Made by a program: the position numbers and the translations under genes. From UKL13-2 sp031431435 (GTDB lineage Bacteria > Pseudomonadota > Gammaproteobacteria > Burkholderiales > Usitatibacteraceae), in the NCBI GenBank assembly GCA_031431435.1, contig JANPDI010000222.1, positions 1 to 35,499 on the forward strand: DNA of 35,499 nt, given 5' to 3'. Every line of letters starts with the position of its first letter. Position 1 is the stretch's first letter. The notes beneath the pieces are model-generated. The model saw only the letters and a program-made list of their open reading frames with translations. It made no database searches and was not told the DNA's origin. This document shows, in pieces, positions 9,901 to 17,902 of this stretch.

Positions 9901-10130
9901 AAGAGCCATCATGGCGAAACGGCGCATTTACAAAAGCCTTGGTGGCGGGTCTGATTGGAGAGGCCGACTACCGAAAAGAAGGGCTGGTCACACACCGCGG
10001 CCTTGACTACTACATTGGCTATGAGGTCAAAAAGTTGACAAACAATCAGCAACAACCGGTAACAATGGTTCCGGTTGGTTTGCCCGATTTTGGTATCACC
10101 AAACCAACCGGCCGATCGCAATCACCTTGA
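6924..10130 (+). CDS. Exported WD40-repeat caspase-family (C14) protein
   Basis: A 1068-residue protein starting at 6924 with a signal peptide or membrane anchor (hydrophobic run about 16-33, then A-H-A-A-Q-A). WD40-like repeats begin near residue 48 (a clear SDDKSARVWDL blade) and fill roughly residues 48-600. An Ig-like beta segment comes next, then a Pro/Ala-rich linker at about 733-815. The C-terminal caspase/metacaspase fold is at about 817-1055. The catalytic dyad is intact: His902 in LAGHG and Cys951 in DTCFSG. Bacterial C14 proteases usually cleave after basic or acidic residues; specificity cannot be read here. The unusual point is the export signal, because WD40-caspase fusions are normally thought of as cytosolic. 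The ribosome site is weak. It converges with the oxidoreductase gene with a 51-base gap that contains only a short TCATC/GATGA hairpin. Confidence 0.88.
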   Translation: MFSRIDLYSPAARQFLPTLLLWVAIAAASFVAHAAQAESIGQPQLILEPGAHTGPIRQIAVDRSQKWLVTVSDDKSARVWDLATNKLVGTLRPPAGVDHVGRLYGAAVSRDGIIAIGGTTVDAGGRHRIYLYDLASLSFLRAIDARGGDIKRLAWSLDGRWLAAAYAESAALRIFTPVGAVVYEEQLPADAWSVAFSSKGMLAVPVSNGTIRLYTFAGAMVVPAGEIRTGRQDPRGIDFSPDGTLMAVGFNSRQNRETIRVDIVNVEMRSVIKSLTFDGLGAGNLRNVAWSRDGSQIYFGGSAATNQNQFVIKQINWPSLQGTEFVAAANSVTDLLTLDDGRLVIATAEPAWAVVAGSGLTRLTASIAAFADPRSLRTNSSVTAVSFRFRQPNESASFDLATRRFDEQDISSTLASAKASIPNMLVTDWENNLRPKINGAPVKLDATEVARTAVVLPGAGGVVIGTSRALRRFDVRGEPIWSIRVSTEVRTSAVSLDGNILLLGMADGTIRWRRVSDGAMLMSFFSTGDRKWVLWTDGGYYDVSAGAENLIGWLINRSDGNQADFFAISRFRDRYYRPDVIDQVLVNMDAGRALEVANERRRNAAANVAEPVRSRVEQLLSIAPLIQSLPPIVTLVSPSIIETATADITLNYRVFTANDEVISGFEVRVDGRPYEKYLNEMPATRDGKSVGRVRITLPGRNVLVQLFVTNARGISAPAVAAVEYTAVSTIIPKIAVAPPALIPAMPPIDKTVVAAPSAVPEPLVKVQTVDGAKPAGPSALTPPPVASATASPAQQPTATPAPIPAAAPPQPPVFLDKRPTLFLLAIGVSEYAIRDYDLAFAAKDARDLSSVFNAQSGLFYKKVEMRVLANKLATRQSIIEGLRWLKTAPTAEDVGVLFLAGHGLNDIDDTYYFAPHDVDVTRLVETGVPEQHFRDALANIKGKTLFFVDTCFSGKSVGTFQQSDLTKLANKLSSPENGVIVFSASHSRQASLEEPSWRNGAFTKALVAGLIGEADYRKEGLVTHRGLDYYIGYEVKKLTNNQQQPVTMVPVGLPDFGITKPTGRSQSP

Positions 10131-10181
10131 CGCATTTCAAAGGCGGTGAATCGGTCATCGTGATGATCGGGTCGGCTGCTT

Positions 10182-12590
10182 TTAACCCGTGTAATCCATA
10201 AATTTCTCCGGTGACACGCGTAATGCCGCACCGGTCGGGCAGGATCGCACACATGCCGGACCGCCTTTTTGTCCCTTGCACATGTCGCATTTGACGGCTT
10301 TTTTTGGTGCATCTTTGTCATATGTGCCGCCAGATGTGCCCGGCTCATCACCAAGTCCGAATAACAGCCATGAAAGTACCGATGGTTTTGATTTGGGCGG
10401 AATTGCCGGGGCCAATTGGATCACGCCGTACGGGCAGTTTTTTTCACAGTTACCACAACCAATACACGCGTCCGTGATAAAAACTTCCCCGTTTTGTGAT
10501 CGGTGGATTGCGTCGGGTGGACAGTCTTTCATGCAGTGCGGGTGCTCACAATGTCGGCAGGACGTCGGAACGTGAATCTGTGCGTAGGTTGGTCCGGCCT
10601 CGCGGTCGAGCCGCGACGTGCCGTCGTGTGTTTCGGCACAGGCTTTTTCGCAGTTGTTGCAACGGATGCATAACGACTCGTCGATCAACAGCACGTCGGT
10701 CGCCTCACCCAGGCCCTGCTGCATCAAAAATGAAATCAGGTTGCCTGAATCCGCTTTTGATTCCATCGTTTGATTGGTCGACATGCGCTGCATCAATCGT
10801 GCATCAACGCCGCCGCGCATCGACGTATTGCGCGATACCACCTCGACAAATCGTTTGGCTTCCAGCATCACGCATTCTGTTGGAACCGCCGCGCGCACCG
10901 TGGCCGAGCGCGGTGCGTCTGACATCAATGCCATTTCGCCGACATAGTTACCAGCGGCCACATATGACATCACCACCTCCTTGCCGGCAATGGTCCGCGA
11001 GACGGTCACTGAACCCCGGCGGATCATGTAGAGGCCATCGGCCTTGTCACCCTCGCTGAAAACGGTCGCATTGGCCGCATATTTCTTGATGACAGCGCCT
11101 TCGACAAGGTAGTCGACTTCGTCTTCTGAAATTTGTGCCTGCAGATATTGGCGCACGGCTCGTTTGAGCGAAACCTGATCGAGCGTCTTGCGGACGGCCT
11201 CGACTGATGCCAATAATTTAAGCATCGAACGACGCGGCGTTTCGATCAACACACAGTCGTCGCCGGCCAGAATGGTGGCGGTGCGACGCCTGCCCGAGAT
11301 CAGTCCCATCTCGCCAAAAAACTGCCCACTTTTCAGTACCACGCTGCCCGGTTTGCCATCTTTGCCAATGACTTCGACCATCACACTGCCTTCGACAATC
11401 GAAAAAAACGAATTGGTGTAGTCGTTCTTGTTGAAAATGGTCGCGGCCAGAGCAGGCGTGCGAATTTCGCTGTCAAGCAAAAACTCACGCAACTGCAAAG
11501 TCGTTAATGCCGACAGTAGCGGCACATTTTTGCGGATGCGTTCCAGCCCCTCATTAACATCCCTGGCGCGACGATACTGTGCAAACTTCGCGCGCAATAA
11601 GGGTTCATCAGCCGGCTCGATATTGCGCCCCAACGCATATTCGATGACCTCATAGCCCTGGTTCATGGCCTGCTTGATCAATGGATAGCCGCCCAGCGCG
11701 CCGACGATATAGATTCCCGGCACATTCGATTCGTATTGCGCAGAAAGTTGCGGTACCGCGGCGGGGTCATTGTTGGGAAATGTCACACCAAAGCTCTCGA
11801 CCAACTTGCGCGGCGGTGTGGCGCCAAGCCGGGCAATGATACGGTGGCAGCGGATGGCCTCAACACCCTGCGGCGTGTTGGCGACAAAAAGTACCGGAAG
11901 ACCACCGTCAAAGGTGTTATCTGCCGTCTCAACTCGTTCAACCTTGGTACCAAAACGGCATTCAAGCGTGCCGTCCTTGATGGCGGCAAGCACCGCCGAC
12001 AAATTGCCTTCTTTACAGCGGGTGAACTCATCGTTGCGATTGATCATGATCACGCGGTTTTGTTTTGCCAGCGCCATGGCGTTTTCAATCGCCGCATCAC
12101 CCGCGCCAACCACGATAATCGTCTCATCACGAAACGCCGCCGGATCGTCAAGTTGATATTGCACTTCCGGCAGATCCTCGCCCGGCGCACCCAACTTGCG
12201 CAAATTGCCCTGCACGCCGATTGAAAGCACAATCGTGGCGGCATCAATGGCGGTGCCATTGGCGAGGTTAATGGTGAAGGCACCTTTGGATCCTGTTATC
12301 GATTTAACCTCGGACTGATAACGGATATTGACGCCATATTTCTTCAGCTCGGCGCCCCATGCAGCCAAGATCTTTTCGCGGGTGCCGGCGGCAAAACTCA
12401 TCGGACTACGCAGTGGCAACACGCCGGGCTCAGCCATCACGTGTTTGCCCTTCTGATACTTGTAGATGGTGCTGGCCGGCTGACGTTCGGCTTCGAGCAG
12501 AATGTGCGGGATCTTTAATTCCGCCGCATGACCCGCGGCAGACAATCCCGCCGGTCCGGAGCCTATAATCGCGATCTCAAATTTTTCCAT
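10182..12590 (-). CDS. FAD/NAD oxidoreductase fused to two cyclic-nucleotide-binding domains and a polyferredoxin
   Basis: An 802-residue cytosolic fusion; GGGGA lies 6 bases before the ATG at 12590. Residues 4-320 form a two-Rossmann flavoprotein with a FAD motif GSGPAG (10-15) and an NAD(P) motif VGAGDAA (161-167). It resembles thioredoxin reductase/YpdA in sequence but lacks the CxxC disulfide. Two CNB domains follow at about 360-460 and 480-590, with phosphate-cassette-like FGEMGLISGRRRTAT and GEMALMSDAPRSATV. A C-terminal Fe-S domain (635-795) has 16 cysteines in four groups: 641/644/647/651, 678/681/686/690, 709/712/715/719 and 768/771/780/784. This is the arrangement of NrfC/DmsB-type subunits carrying four [4Fe-4S] clusters. 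It probably moves electrons between NAD(P)H and the cytochromes of this operon, under cyclic-nucleotide control. It is the last gene, 17 bases after the c554-like gene. Domains are secure; partner and direction are inferred. Confidence 0.9.
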   Translation of the reverse strand: MEKFEIAIIGSGPAGLSAAGHAAELKIPHILLEAERQPASTIYKYQKGKHVMAEPGVLPLRSPMSFAAGTREKILAAWGAELKKYGVNIRYQSEVKSITGSKGAFTINLANGTAIDAATIVLSIGVQGNLRKLGAPGEDLPEVQYQLDDPAAFRDETIIVVGAGDAAIENAMALAKQNRVIMINRNDEFTRCKEGNLSAVLAAIKDGTLECRFGTKVERVETADNTFDGGLPVLFVANTPQGVEAIRCHRIIARLGATPPRKLVESFGVTFPNNDPAAVPQLSAQYESNVPGIYIVGALGGYPLIKQAMNQGYEVIEYALGRNIEPADEPLLRAKFAQYRRARDVNEGLERIRKNVPLLSALTTLQLREFLLDSEIRTPALAATIFNKNDYTNSFFSIVEGSVMVEVIGKDGKPGSVVLKSGQFFGEMGLISGRRRTATILAGDDCVLIETPRRSMLKLLASVEAVRKTLDQVSLKRAVRQYLQAQISEDEVDYLVEGAVIKKYAANATVFSEGDKADGLYMIRRGSVTVSRTIAGKEVVMSYVAAGNYVGEMALMSDAPRSATVRAAVPTECVMLEAKRFVEVVSRNTSMRGGVDARLMQRMSTNQTMESKADSGNLISFLMQQGLGEATDVLLIDESLCIRCNNCEKACAETHDGTSRLDREAGPTYAQIHVPTSCRHCEHPHCMKDCPPDAIHRSQNGEVFITDACIGCGNCEKNCPYGVIQLAPAIPPKSKPSVLSWLLFGLGDEPGTSGGTYDKDAPKKAVKCDMCKGQKGGPACVRSCPTGAALRVSPEKFMDYTG

Positions 12591-12607
12591 CACCAATCCC
12601 CGCTTCG

Positions 12608-13960
12608 TTATTGGCCGAGCGTGGGCCGCAGCCCACCCATGCGTGCCGCAAAATCCTGCGGCTTGAATTTCTCGTCGTCCTGCAACGTGGCATTGAGACG
12701 TTTCCATTCGGTGTTGAATGCGGCAGCCGATTTCAGCACGCCTTGTTTTGCCATGAACTGCCCGACCGAGGCAATCGCCAGCGAAGCCTGTTCGGCGGCG
12801 GCGTAGTCACGGTAGGCCCCGTTGATGCCATCATCGACCAGGCCGAGCGCAACCGCTTGCATCAATTTGTTGTCGACCTTGGTCGCATTGATCCGGACGA
12901 CAATCTCATTGGCCAACGACTTCATGGCGGTCGCGGTTTGTTTGATATCACCATCGCCGGCAATGGCGCGGTGTAGTGCAAGCGTGTGGGAAGTGACCCG
13001 TTCACCCAGGGCCGGCTCGATGGCGCGGGCGATGACGCGCAGCATCAGCATGTTGGCATCGTTCAGCCGCACCAGGCCCGGTGTCGCGGCCGCCCCTAGC
13101 GGTGTTTTTGATTGCAGCCGGCGCTCCGCCATGGGCCGGTGACAGGCATGACAATCGAACAGCACCAACTCGGGGAAGATGCCGTCACGTCCGCGTTTGT
13201 CGTCGTTGAGGATGTCGATTGTTTCGCCGACCGCAAGCGCCTGGCCAATCGCCCACACCTTGACGCCGTCCCAAACACGTTTACGTTGGCCGTAATCACG
13301 ATCGATGACAAAATGTTTTGGCGCCATTTCGGTAAAGCTGTCGAGCTCAAAACTCATGCGTGGATGGCCGGCACCCATGATGCGGTGGGTGACGAGTTTG
13401 TCCTTGTTGCCGACGTGGCACGACAGGCAAAGCTTTGCCCGTGCGATGGCGTCATCGGTTGGATACATGCCGTCGGCAATACTCTTTTCGTGGGTGGCGC
13501 CCGGCGCAACGTGCGAACGAATCCACTTTTCAGCCGGCCCGTGGCATGCCTCACAGGTGATATTGTCATTGATGGTGAATTTTTCGCCGTGGCGCGCGGC
13601 GGGTATATTGTGCGCATGGCAATCGATGCAAATTTTTGCCTCATGCGCCGGCTCCCTCAGCCCCAAATTGAGCGCAATGCGCTTCGATTTTTCGTTCCGC
13701 AATACGTTGTAGGCGCGGGCGTGTTTATCGAGCCGGCTCCAGGTGACATATTCGTTTTGCAACACATTGCTATCCTGCCAGGTCTTGATTGCGCCGTGGC
13801 AAAGAGACGACGCACAGGTGGCGGCACCCTCGGTTTTGTGAGGCGACTGATACGGCAGCGGCTGTGCATCGGCGGTGGTGGCGTGCGCCAGCAACAGTTG
13901 CAGCGCGACCAACAAAAAAACCACCGGCAACCTTGCCATCCGGGAATGCAAACGATTCAT
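12608..13960 (-). CDS. c554-like multiheme cytochrome c
   Basis: A 450-residue periplasmic cytochrome with a signal peptide (about 1-32). Its ATG overlaps the stop of the upstream gene (ATGA), with GGGAG 8 bases before. Heme motifs are CIDCH (Cys111), CEACH (136), CLSCH (178) and CHACH (270), plus an unusual CX4CH, CASSLCH, at 49-55 near the mature N-terminus. Spacing and the early SxxC/CHxxxxxW pattern suggest the cytochrome c554 family (tetraheme electron carriers, best known in ammonia oxidisers). No hydroxylamine oxidoreductase partner is present here, so ammonia oxidation should not be assumed. The last 170 residues have no heme motif and are mostly helical. It lies between the decaheme and oxidoreductase genes, so it is probably a soluble relay within the same chain. 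Confidence 0.85.
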   Translation of the reverse strand: MNRLHSRMARLPVVFLLVALQLLLAHATTADAQPLPYQSPHKTEGAATCASSLCHGAIKTWQDSNVLQNEYVTWSRLDKHARAYNVLRNEKSKRIALNLGLREPAHEAKICIDCHAHNIPAARHGEKFTINDNITCEACHGPAEKWIRSHVAPGATHEKSIADGMYPTDDAIARAKLCLSCHVGNKDKLVTHRIMGAGHPRMSFELDSFTEMAPKHFVIDRDYGQRKRVWDGVKVWAIGQALAVGETIDILNDDKRGRDGIFPELVLFDCHACHRPMAERRLQSKTPLGAAATPGLVRLNDANMLMLRVIARAIEPALGERVTSHTLALHRAIAGDGDIKQTATAMKSLANEIVVRINATKVDNKLMQAVALGLVDDGINGAYRDYAAAEQASLAIASVGQFMAKQGVLKSAAAFNTEWKRLNATLQDDEKFKPQDFAARMGGLRPTLGQ

Positions 13961-16900
13961 TTTTTTGCTCCCGTGTATCCGGCTGCCGCCGGTGTTGTCA
14001 ACGGCCGGCTTGACCCATTGACCGACGCGGTCAGCGCCGAGAGCGGCACAAATTTGCCCCGCTCGATGGCGTCGGTCACAGTCCACAGCGCGCCTTCGGG
14101 TGTCAGATAAAACTTATCCATTTCGCGCCGGTTGAATGGTCGTGATCCGATGCGTCCAAATACCGCCATCTGCCCGCCGGTTTCGTCCACCGCCCGGTCA
14201 CGATCGATCCCTTTTGACAATGCCAGCGCCGGCGAGTCGGTGTGGCGCCACGCAATGAGTTCGGGCTTGGGGTCCGGTGAGAACCCGTAGAACTTGGGTT
14301 GCGAGTCGGGCGACGTGAGTTGGACGACTTTTAACCCGTTTTTTCCGTCTGCGATATAGGCAAAAAGGGAGGCGTTGGTTGACGCCACAATCACATCCTG
14401 TGCGTCAGTGATTTTGCCGTCGGCGGTGAACCGCAGATACTGGCGCGGTGCTAACGGCTTTTCGACATCAATGATGACAAGGCCATCACCGCCCGCGGCA
14501 ACATATGCATAGGTGCGCGCGACGTATACCCGGCGTGCGTCGGCGAGCGGCACGATTGCCTTTGCCGTCGGCTTGTCGGGGTGGGTCACGTCGATGACTT
14601 CCAGACCCTTGGCGGTGGTCACAAAAAGATAGCGGAACTGCAGTGCCGAGGCGCGCATATCGTCGAGCGGCAGTCGGGCGGCGACCACTGGTTTTAACGG
14701 ATCATTCAGATTCAACACAACCAAGCCGCTGTCGGTTGCCACATACGCATAGTAGCCGCCAAGGACGATGTGGCGGGCACCTTTGAGCACATTGCCGTCG
14801 TTCCACGTTGCCGCACGTTTGAGAAAATTGTTGCGCGGCTCGCCGTCCGCGAGTGTGTCGACATTCACCACGATCAGGCCTTCAACCGCATCCACCACAA
14901 ACGCATAGTGATAGATCGGATGAAACGGCTGCTCTTCATTGGTGACACGCATCAATTCACCCTGGTTGCGTTGCGGGGCAATCGGCTGGTTGGTCGGCAG
15001 CGCCATGCAGGTCGCATTGGTTGACGGCACATGCGTATTTTGGCCGAGTGGCGAGAACGGCGCGGAAATAATCCGTTGGGAAACGCCCTTGTTGGCGATT
15101 GAGGCGACGTCATAGACGCGAAAGCCGCCGGCGCCTTCAGCGGCAAACAGGTATTCGCCGCGCAACTGCAAACAAGCCGCCGCGCCGCCGGTCGTCTGTG
15201 CATGATGTTGCTGCAACTGTTTGCCGGCTTTGTTGTGATTGTCAAACCAATCCGGGTAAGCATAACGGTGCAGATAACTGCCGATCACCGCCTGCGGTTC
15301 ATCCCACTCGGTGACTTCGACGGCTTCGACGTGTTTGGCCGAACCCACCCAGGCGTTGAAGCCGACAAAATTGACATAGCTGGTGCCGTGTAGCAAGAGC
15401 TGCGACATGATCGCGTTGTTGTCGCCGTCTCGCGCCGCATGGCAATCGGTGCAGGTCTTAGTTTCGGTTTTGCGTTCGGTATGGGGGTAGTGTGGCGCAA
15501 AGGCTTGCGATGAATAACCGCTGGCGGCAATCGGTGGTTGCTGGATGTAAATGCGTTCACGATTGGCATTGGTCGATGACAGGATCAAGGCCGAACTCGA
15601 ACGCACCGGCGCCACGCGGCTGCCCTTGACCGGACCATGCCGGCCGAGCTGGAACATATCGTCGCGTGCGACCTGCGGGTTATAGGTCGCGTAGTTGCGT
15701 GTTTCACCGCCTTCGTAGTGGTGCCGCTCGGTTTTGGCATTGGCGTGAATTGGCAGATGGCAGCCCCCGCAAGACGTGGTCCACGAAAGATGACAGGTAT
15801 AACAGGTTACTTTTTCGTTGCTGTGCGCATAGTCGTTTGGTGCAGCCGCTGTTCCTGTGGTGGCGCCGGTTGCGTCAGTTGCGCCCGGGCCCCACTTGCC
15901 GTCGCGGCCGGCGGCACCGGTATGCATCAGCTTGGCGCGCGCCGCTTTTTCGTTGTATTTCGCGTGCCCGGGCGTGACGCTGTTTTTGGTCAGCGACATT
16001 TTCCATTCCAGCTTCGGATCGATGTTGGAACGTTGAAACAATTCACCGTTGACCCACTCGAATCGTCGGCGCCCGTCTGGTGTGCGCATCAATTGCAAAT
16101 CACGCCCTTGTGGTGACGCCGCCGGGCCGGAGGTAAACAGGGTCGGCAGTTTGTCGGCCGTGCCATGGCAGTCAACACAGTCAATTTCAATCGCCGCAGC
16201 CACCTCGCCGTACACGTGCCCATTGCCATGCACGTCCTGTGAGAAGTGGCAATCAACACAGTGCATGCCGACGTCAAGGTGGATCGACGTCAGGTGCACG
16301 GCCTTGTCAAACTTCTTGGGGTCGGTATCGGAAACCGGCGCATTGTGTTTGTCCAGCAGGGTGCCTTTGCGATCGCGTTTGAACACATACCGAAAATTCC
16401 AGCCGTGACCGTGATAGTCGGCAAACTGGGTGTCCTTCATTTGGTCGTTGTTTTCCCAAATACGTTTCAGGAAGTCACGGTCGCCCCACAATCCGCGCGT
16501 CGCCGCACCTTCCGGGTTACGTTTGAGGATTTCCCGCTCTTCCTTTTCGGTCGGATATTTTTGTTTCTTCGGCCACATGCGTGGTGCGTCCGCCTCGTAG
16601 TCCCACATGGTGGTGCCATAAAAAGTGTTTACAAAAACGTTTGGCTGATGCATGTGACAAACCATGCATTGCGAGGATGGGATGGCGCGGGTGAATTCGT
16701 GTTTGAGCGGGCTTCCTGACTTTGTTTTGTCGATAGTCGGGTCTTTGGTCTGGCTCTTTCCCTCGTTGCCAAATTTCGCGTAGGGTCCGCTGTGTTTTGG
16801 ATCACGGTCATTGGCGTAAACCGTGTGGCACGCGGTGCAGCCGGATGACCGATAGTCGCCGGGTTGTTCATTGGTGCCCAAAAACCAAAGGTGTGGATCG

Positions 16901-17901
16901 TTGAGGCGTGTCTTGGTGATATTGATGACCGGCACCGCGATGCGCTGGCCGGTGCCGGGGCCGCGATTTGATTGTTTAATATCCGGTCGACCCGGCTCGT
17001 CGAGTTTTTGCAGTGCGCCGGTAGCGTTGGGCAACCCGACCTCCGGGAACTGTGTATTGATGACACGACCGCCACGTTCAAACACACGGAACACATCCCC
17101 CGGCGGAACAGTCTCCCACGCGGGCAACGGAGAAAGCGACGGCAGGATACCCATCGCCGTCATGTGCGGCGTGACCGGTACCGGATTTTTGATCAACGCA
17201 CCGACCCCATCGGCCGTATAAGCTTCGCCGAGTATGTAGCGCTTGTAGGGAAGGATGCCATTGTTATAGGATGCGCCGCCCCATAACATCGCCGAGGTCG
17301 ACATCAGACTGCGTTCTACGGCTTGAATCACCTCAAGATGACACGCGCCGCACGCTTCACGTGCCACACGCAGGTCACCCGGATTGATAAAACGCACAAA
17401 CTCCCGCGCCTCGCGATTGAGCAGCGTGTAACTTGCTTCGGGATTGCTGCTGGAAGGCGTGTTCCACGCGGCCGGAAAGCGTGGCAAAACGTGCGCAGCC
17501 GACATCGCCTGCCGGTATGGCGTTTGGTTGGCGCCGTTGTAAATGGCATCTTTCGGTTTGACGATTGTTGCATCGCCGCCGTGACAATCAACACAACCAA
17601 TCACCACGCCGGGATTTGCATGCATGGTGTGTCGGTCGGTGGCGGTATGGCATGACACGCAGCCGAATGATTTGCGTGATTCGTCCATGACCGACTGGCG
17701 TGCGGGGGCGGGCGGTGCGGCGATATAGTTTCGTGGAACGGCCTTCTCGGTGCCGCCCGATGCGACACATATCGCCGGCGTGCTAAAAATGAAACACAAG
17801 GCAGAAAGCGCATATCCAGCCACTTTTGCCGCAAAACGTCCGCCAATAAAGGAGTTTGTGTCGCGCAAGCCTATTGGATCTTTTGTCAAAAATGTCGTCA
17901 T
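13957..17901 (-). CDS. Decaheme cytochrome c with C-terminal LVIVD beta-propeller
   Basis: A 1314-residue exported protein; the ATG at 17901 follows the stop of the barrel gene by one base, indicating coupled translation. A hydrophobic export segment lies at about 25-45. Ten CXXCH motifs have their first cysteines at 81, 103, 184, 355, 412, 548, 575, 700, 711 and 817. Residues about 912-1215 are LVIVD-type repeats forming a predicted beta-propeller, with repeated GLVVLNLNDPLKP, GLEVIDVTHPDKP and GLVIIDVEKPLAP units. A roughly 100-residue tail has no recognised domain. The heme part should be a periplasmic or outer-membrane wire and the propeller a docking platform. It is not an MtrA or OmcA match by eye. 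It is flanked by a barrel gene and a second cytochrome, as in porin-cytochrome conduits. The exact site of action is inferred. Confidence 0.85.
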   Translation of the reverse strand: MTTFLTKDPIGLRDTNSFIGGRFAAKVAGYALSALCFIFSTPAICVASGGTEKAVPRNYIAAPPAPARQSVMDESRKSFGCVSCHTATDRHTMHANPGVVIGCVDCHGGDATIVKPKDAIYNGANQTPYRQAMSAAHVLPRFPAAWNTPSSSNPEASYTLLNREAREFVRFINPGDLRVAREACGACHLEVIQAVERSLMSTSAMLWGGASYNNGILPYKRYILGEAYTADGVGALIKNPVPVTPHMTAMGILPSLSPLPAWETVPPGDVFRVFERGGRVINTQFPEVGLPNATGALQKLDEPGRPDIKQSNRGPGTGQRIAVPVINITKTRLNDPHLWFLGTNEQPGDYRSSGCTACHTVYANDRDPKHSGPYAKFGNEGKSQTKDPTIDKTKSGSPLKHEFTRAIPSSQCMVCHMHQPNVFVNTFYGTTMWDYEADAPRMWPKKQKYPTEKEEREILKRNPEGAATRGLWGDRDFLKRIWENNDQMKDTQFADYHGHGWNFRYVFKRDRKGTLLDKHNAPVSDTDPKKFDKAVHLTSIHLDVGMHCVDCHFSQDVHGNGHVYGEVAAAIEIDCVDCHGTADKLPTLFTSGPAASPQGRDLQLMRTPDGRRRFEWVNGELFQRSNIDPKLEWKMSLTKNSVTPGHAKYNEKAARAKLMHTGAAGRDGKWGPGATDATGATTGTAAAPNDYAHSNEKVTCYTCHLSWTTSCGGCHLPIHANAKTERHHYEGGETRNYATYNPQVARDDMFQLGRHGPVKGSRVAPVRSSSALILSSTNANRERIYIQQPPIAASGYSSQAFAPHYPHTERKTETKTCTDCHAARDGDNNAIMSQLLLHGTSYVNFVGFNAWVGSAKHVEAVEVTEWDEPQAVIGSYLHRYAYPDWFDNHNKAGKQLQQHHAQTTGGAAACLQLRGEYLFAAEGAGGFRVYDVASIANKGVSQRIISAPFSPLGQNTHVPSTNATCMALPTNQPIAPQRNQGELMRVTNEEQPFHPIYHYAFVVDAVEGLIVVNVDTLADGEPRNNFLKRAATWNDGNVLKGARHIVLGGYYAYVATDSGLVVLNLNDPLKPVVAARLPLDDMRASALQFRYLFVTTAKGLEVIDVTHPDKPTAKAIVPLADARRVYVARTYAYVAAGGDGLVIIDVEKPLAPRQYLRFTADGKITDAQDVIVASTNASLFAYIADGKNGLKVVQLTSPDSQPKFYGFSPDPKPELIAWRHTDSPALALSKGIDRDRAVDETGGQMAVFGRIGSRPFNRREMDKFYLTPEGALWTVTDAIERGKFVPLSALTASVNGSSRPLTTPAAAGYTGAKK

Positions 17902-17902
17902 G

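Noticed and set aside
10182..12590. Calling the flavoprotein a thioredoxin reductase
   Set aside because: The redox-active CxxC of that enzyme is missing; only the fold resembles it.
12608..13960. Ammonia-oxidation (c554) role
   Set aside because: No hydroxylamine oxidoreductase or ammonia monooxygenase gene is present; the similarity is only to the cytochrome family.
13112..14110. Long plus-strand open frame (332 codons) opposite two cytochrome genes
   Set aside because: It lies antisense to clear CXXCH-containing genes, has no ribosome site and no recognisable domain; it results from codon bias on the other strand.
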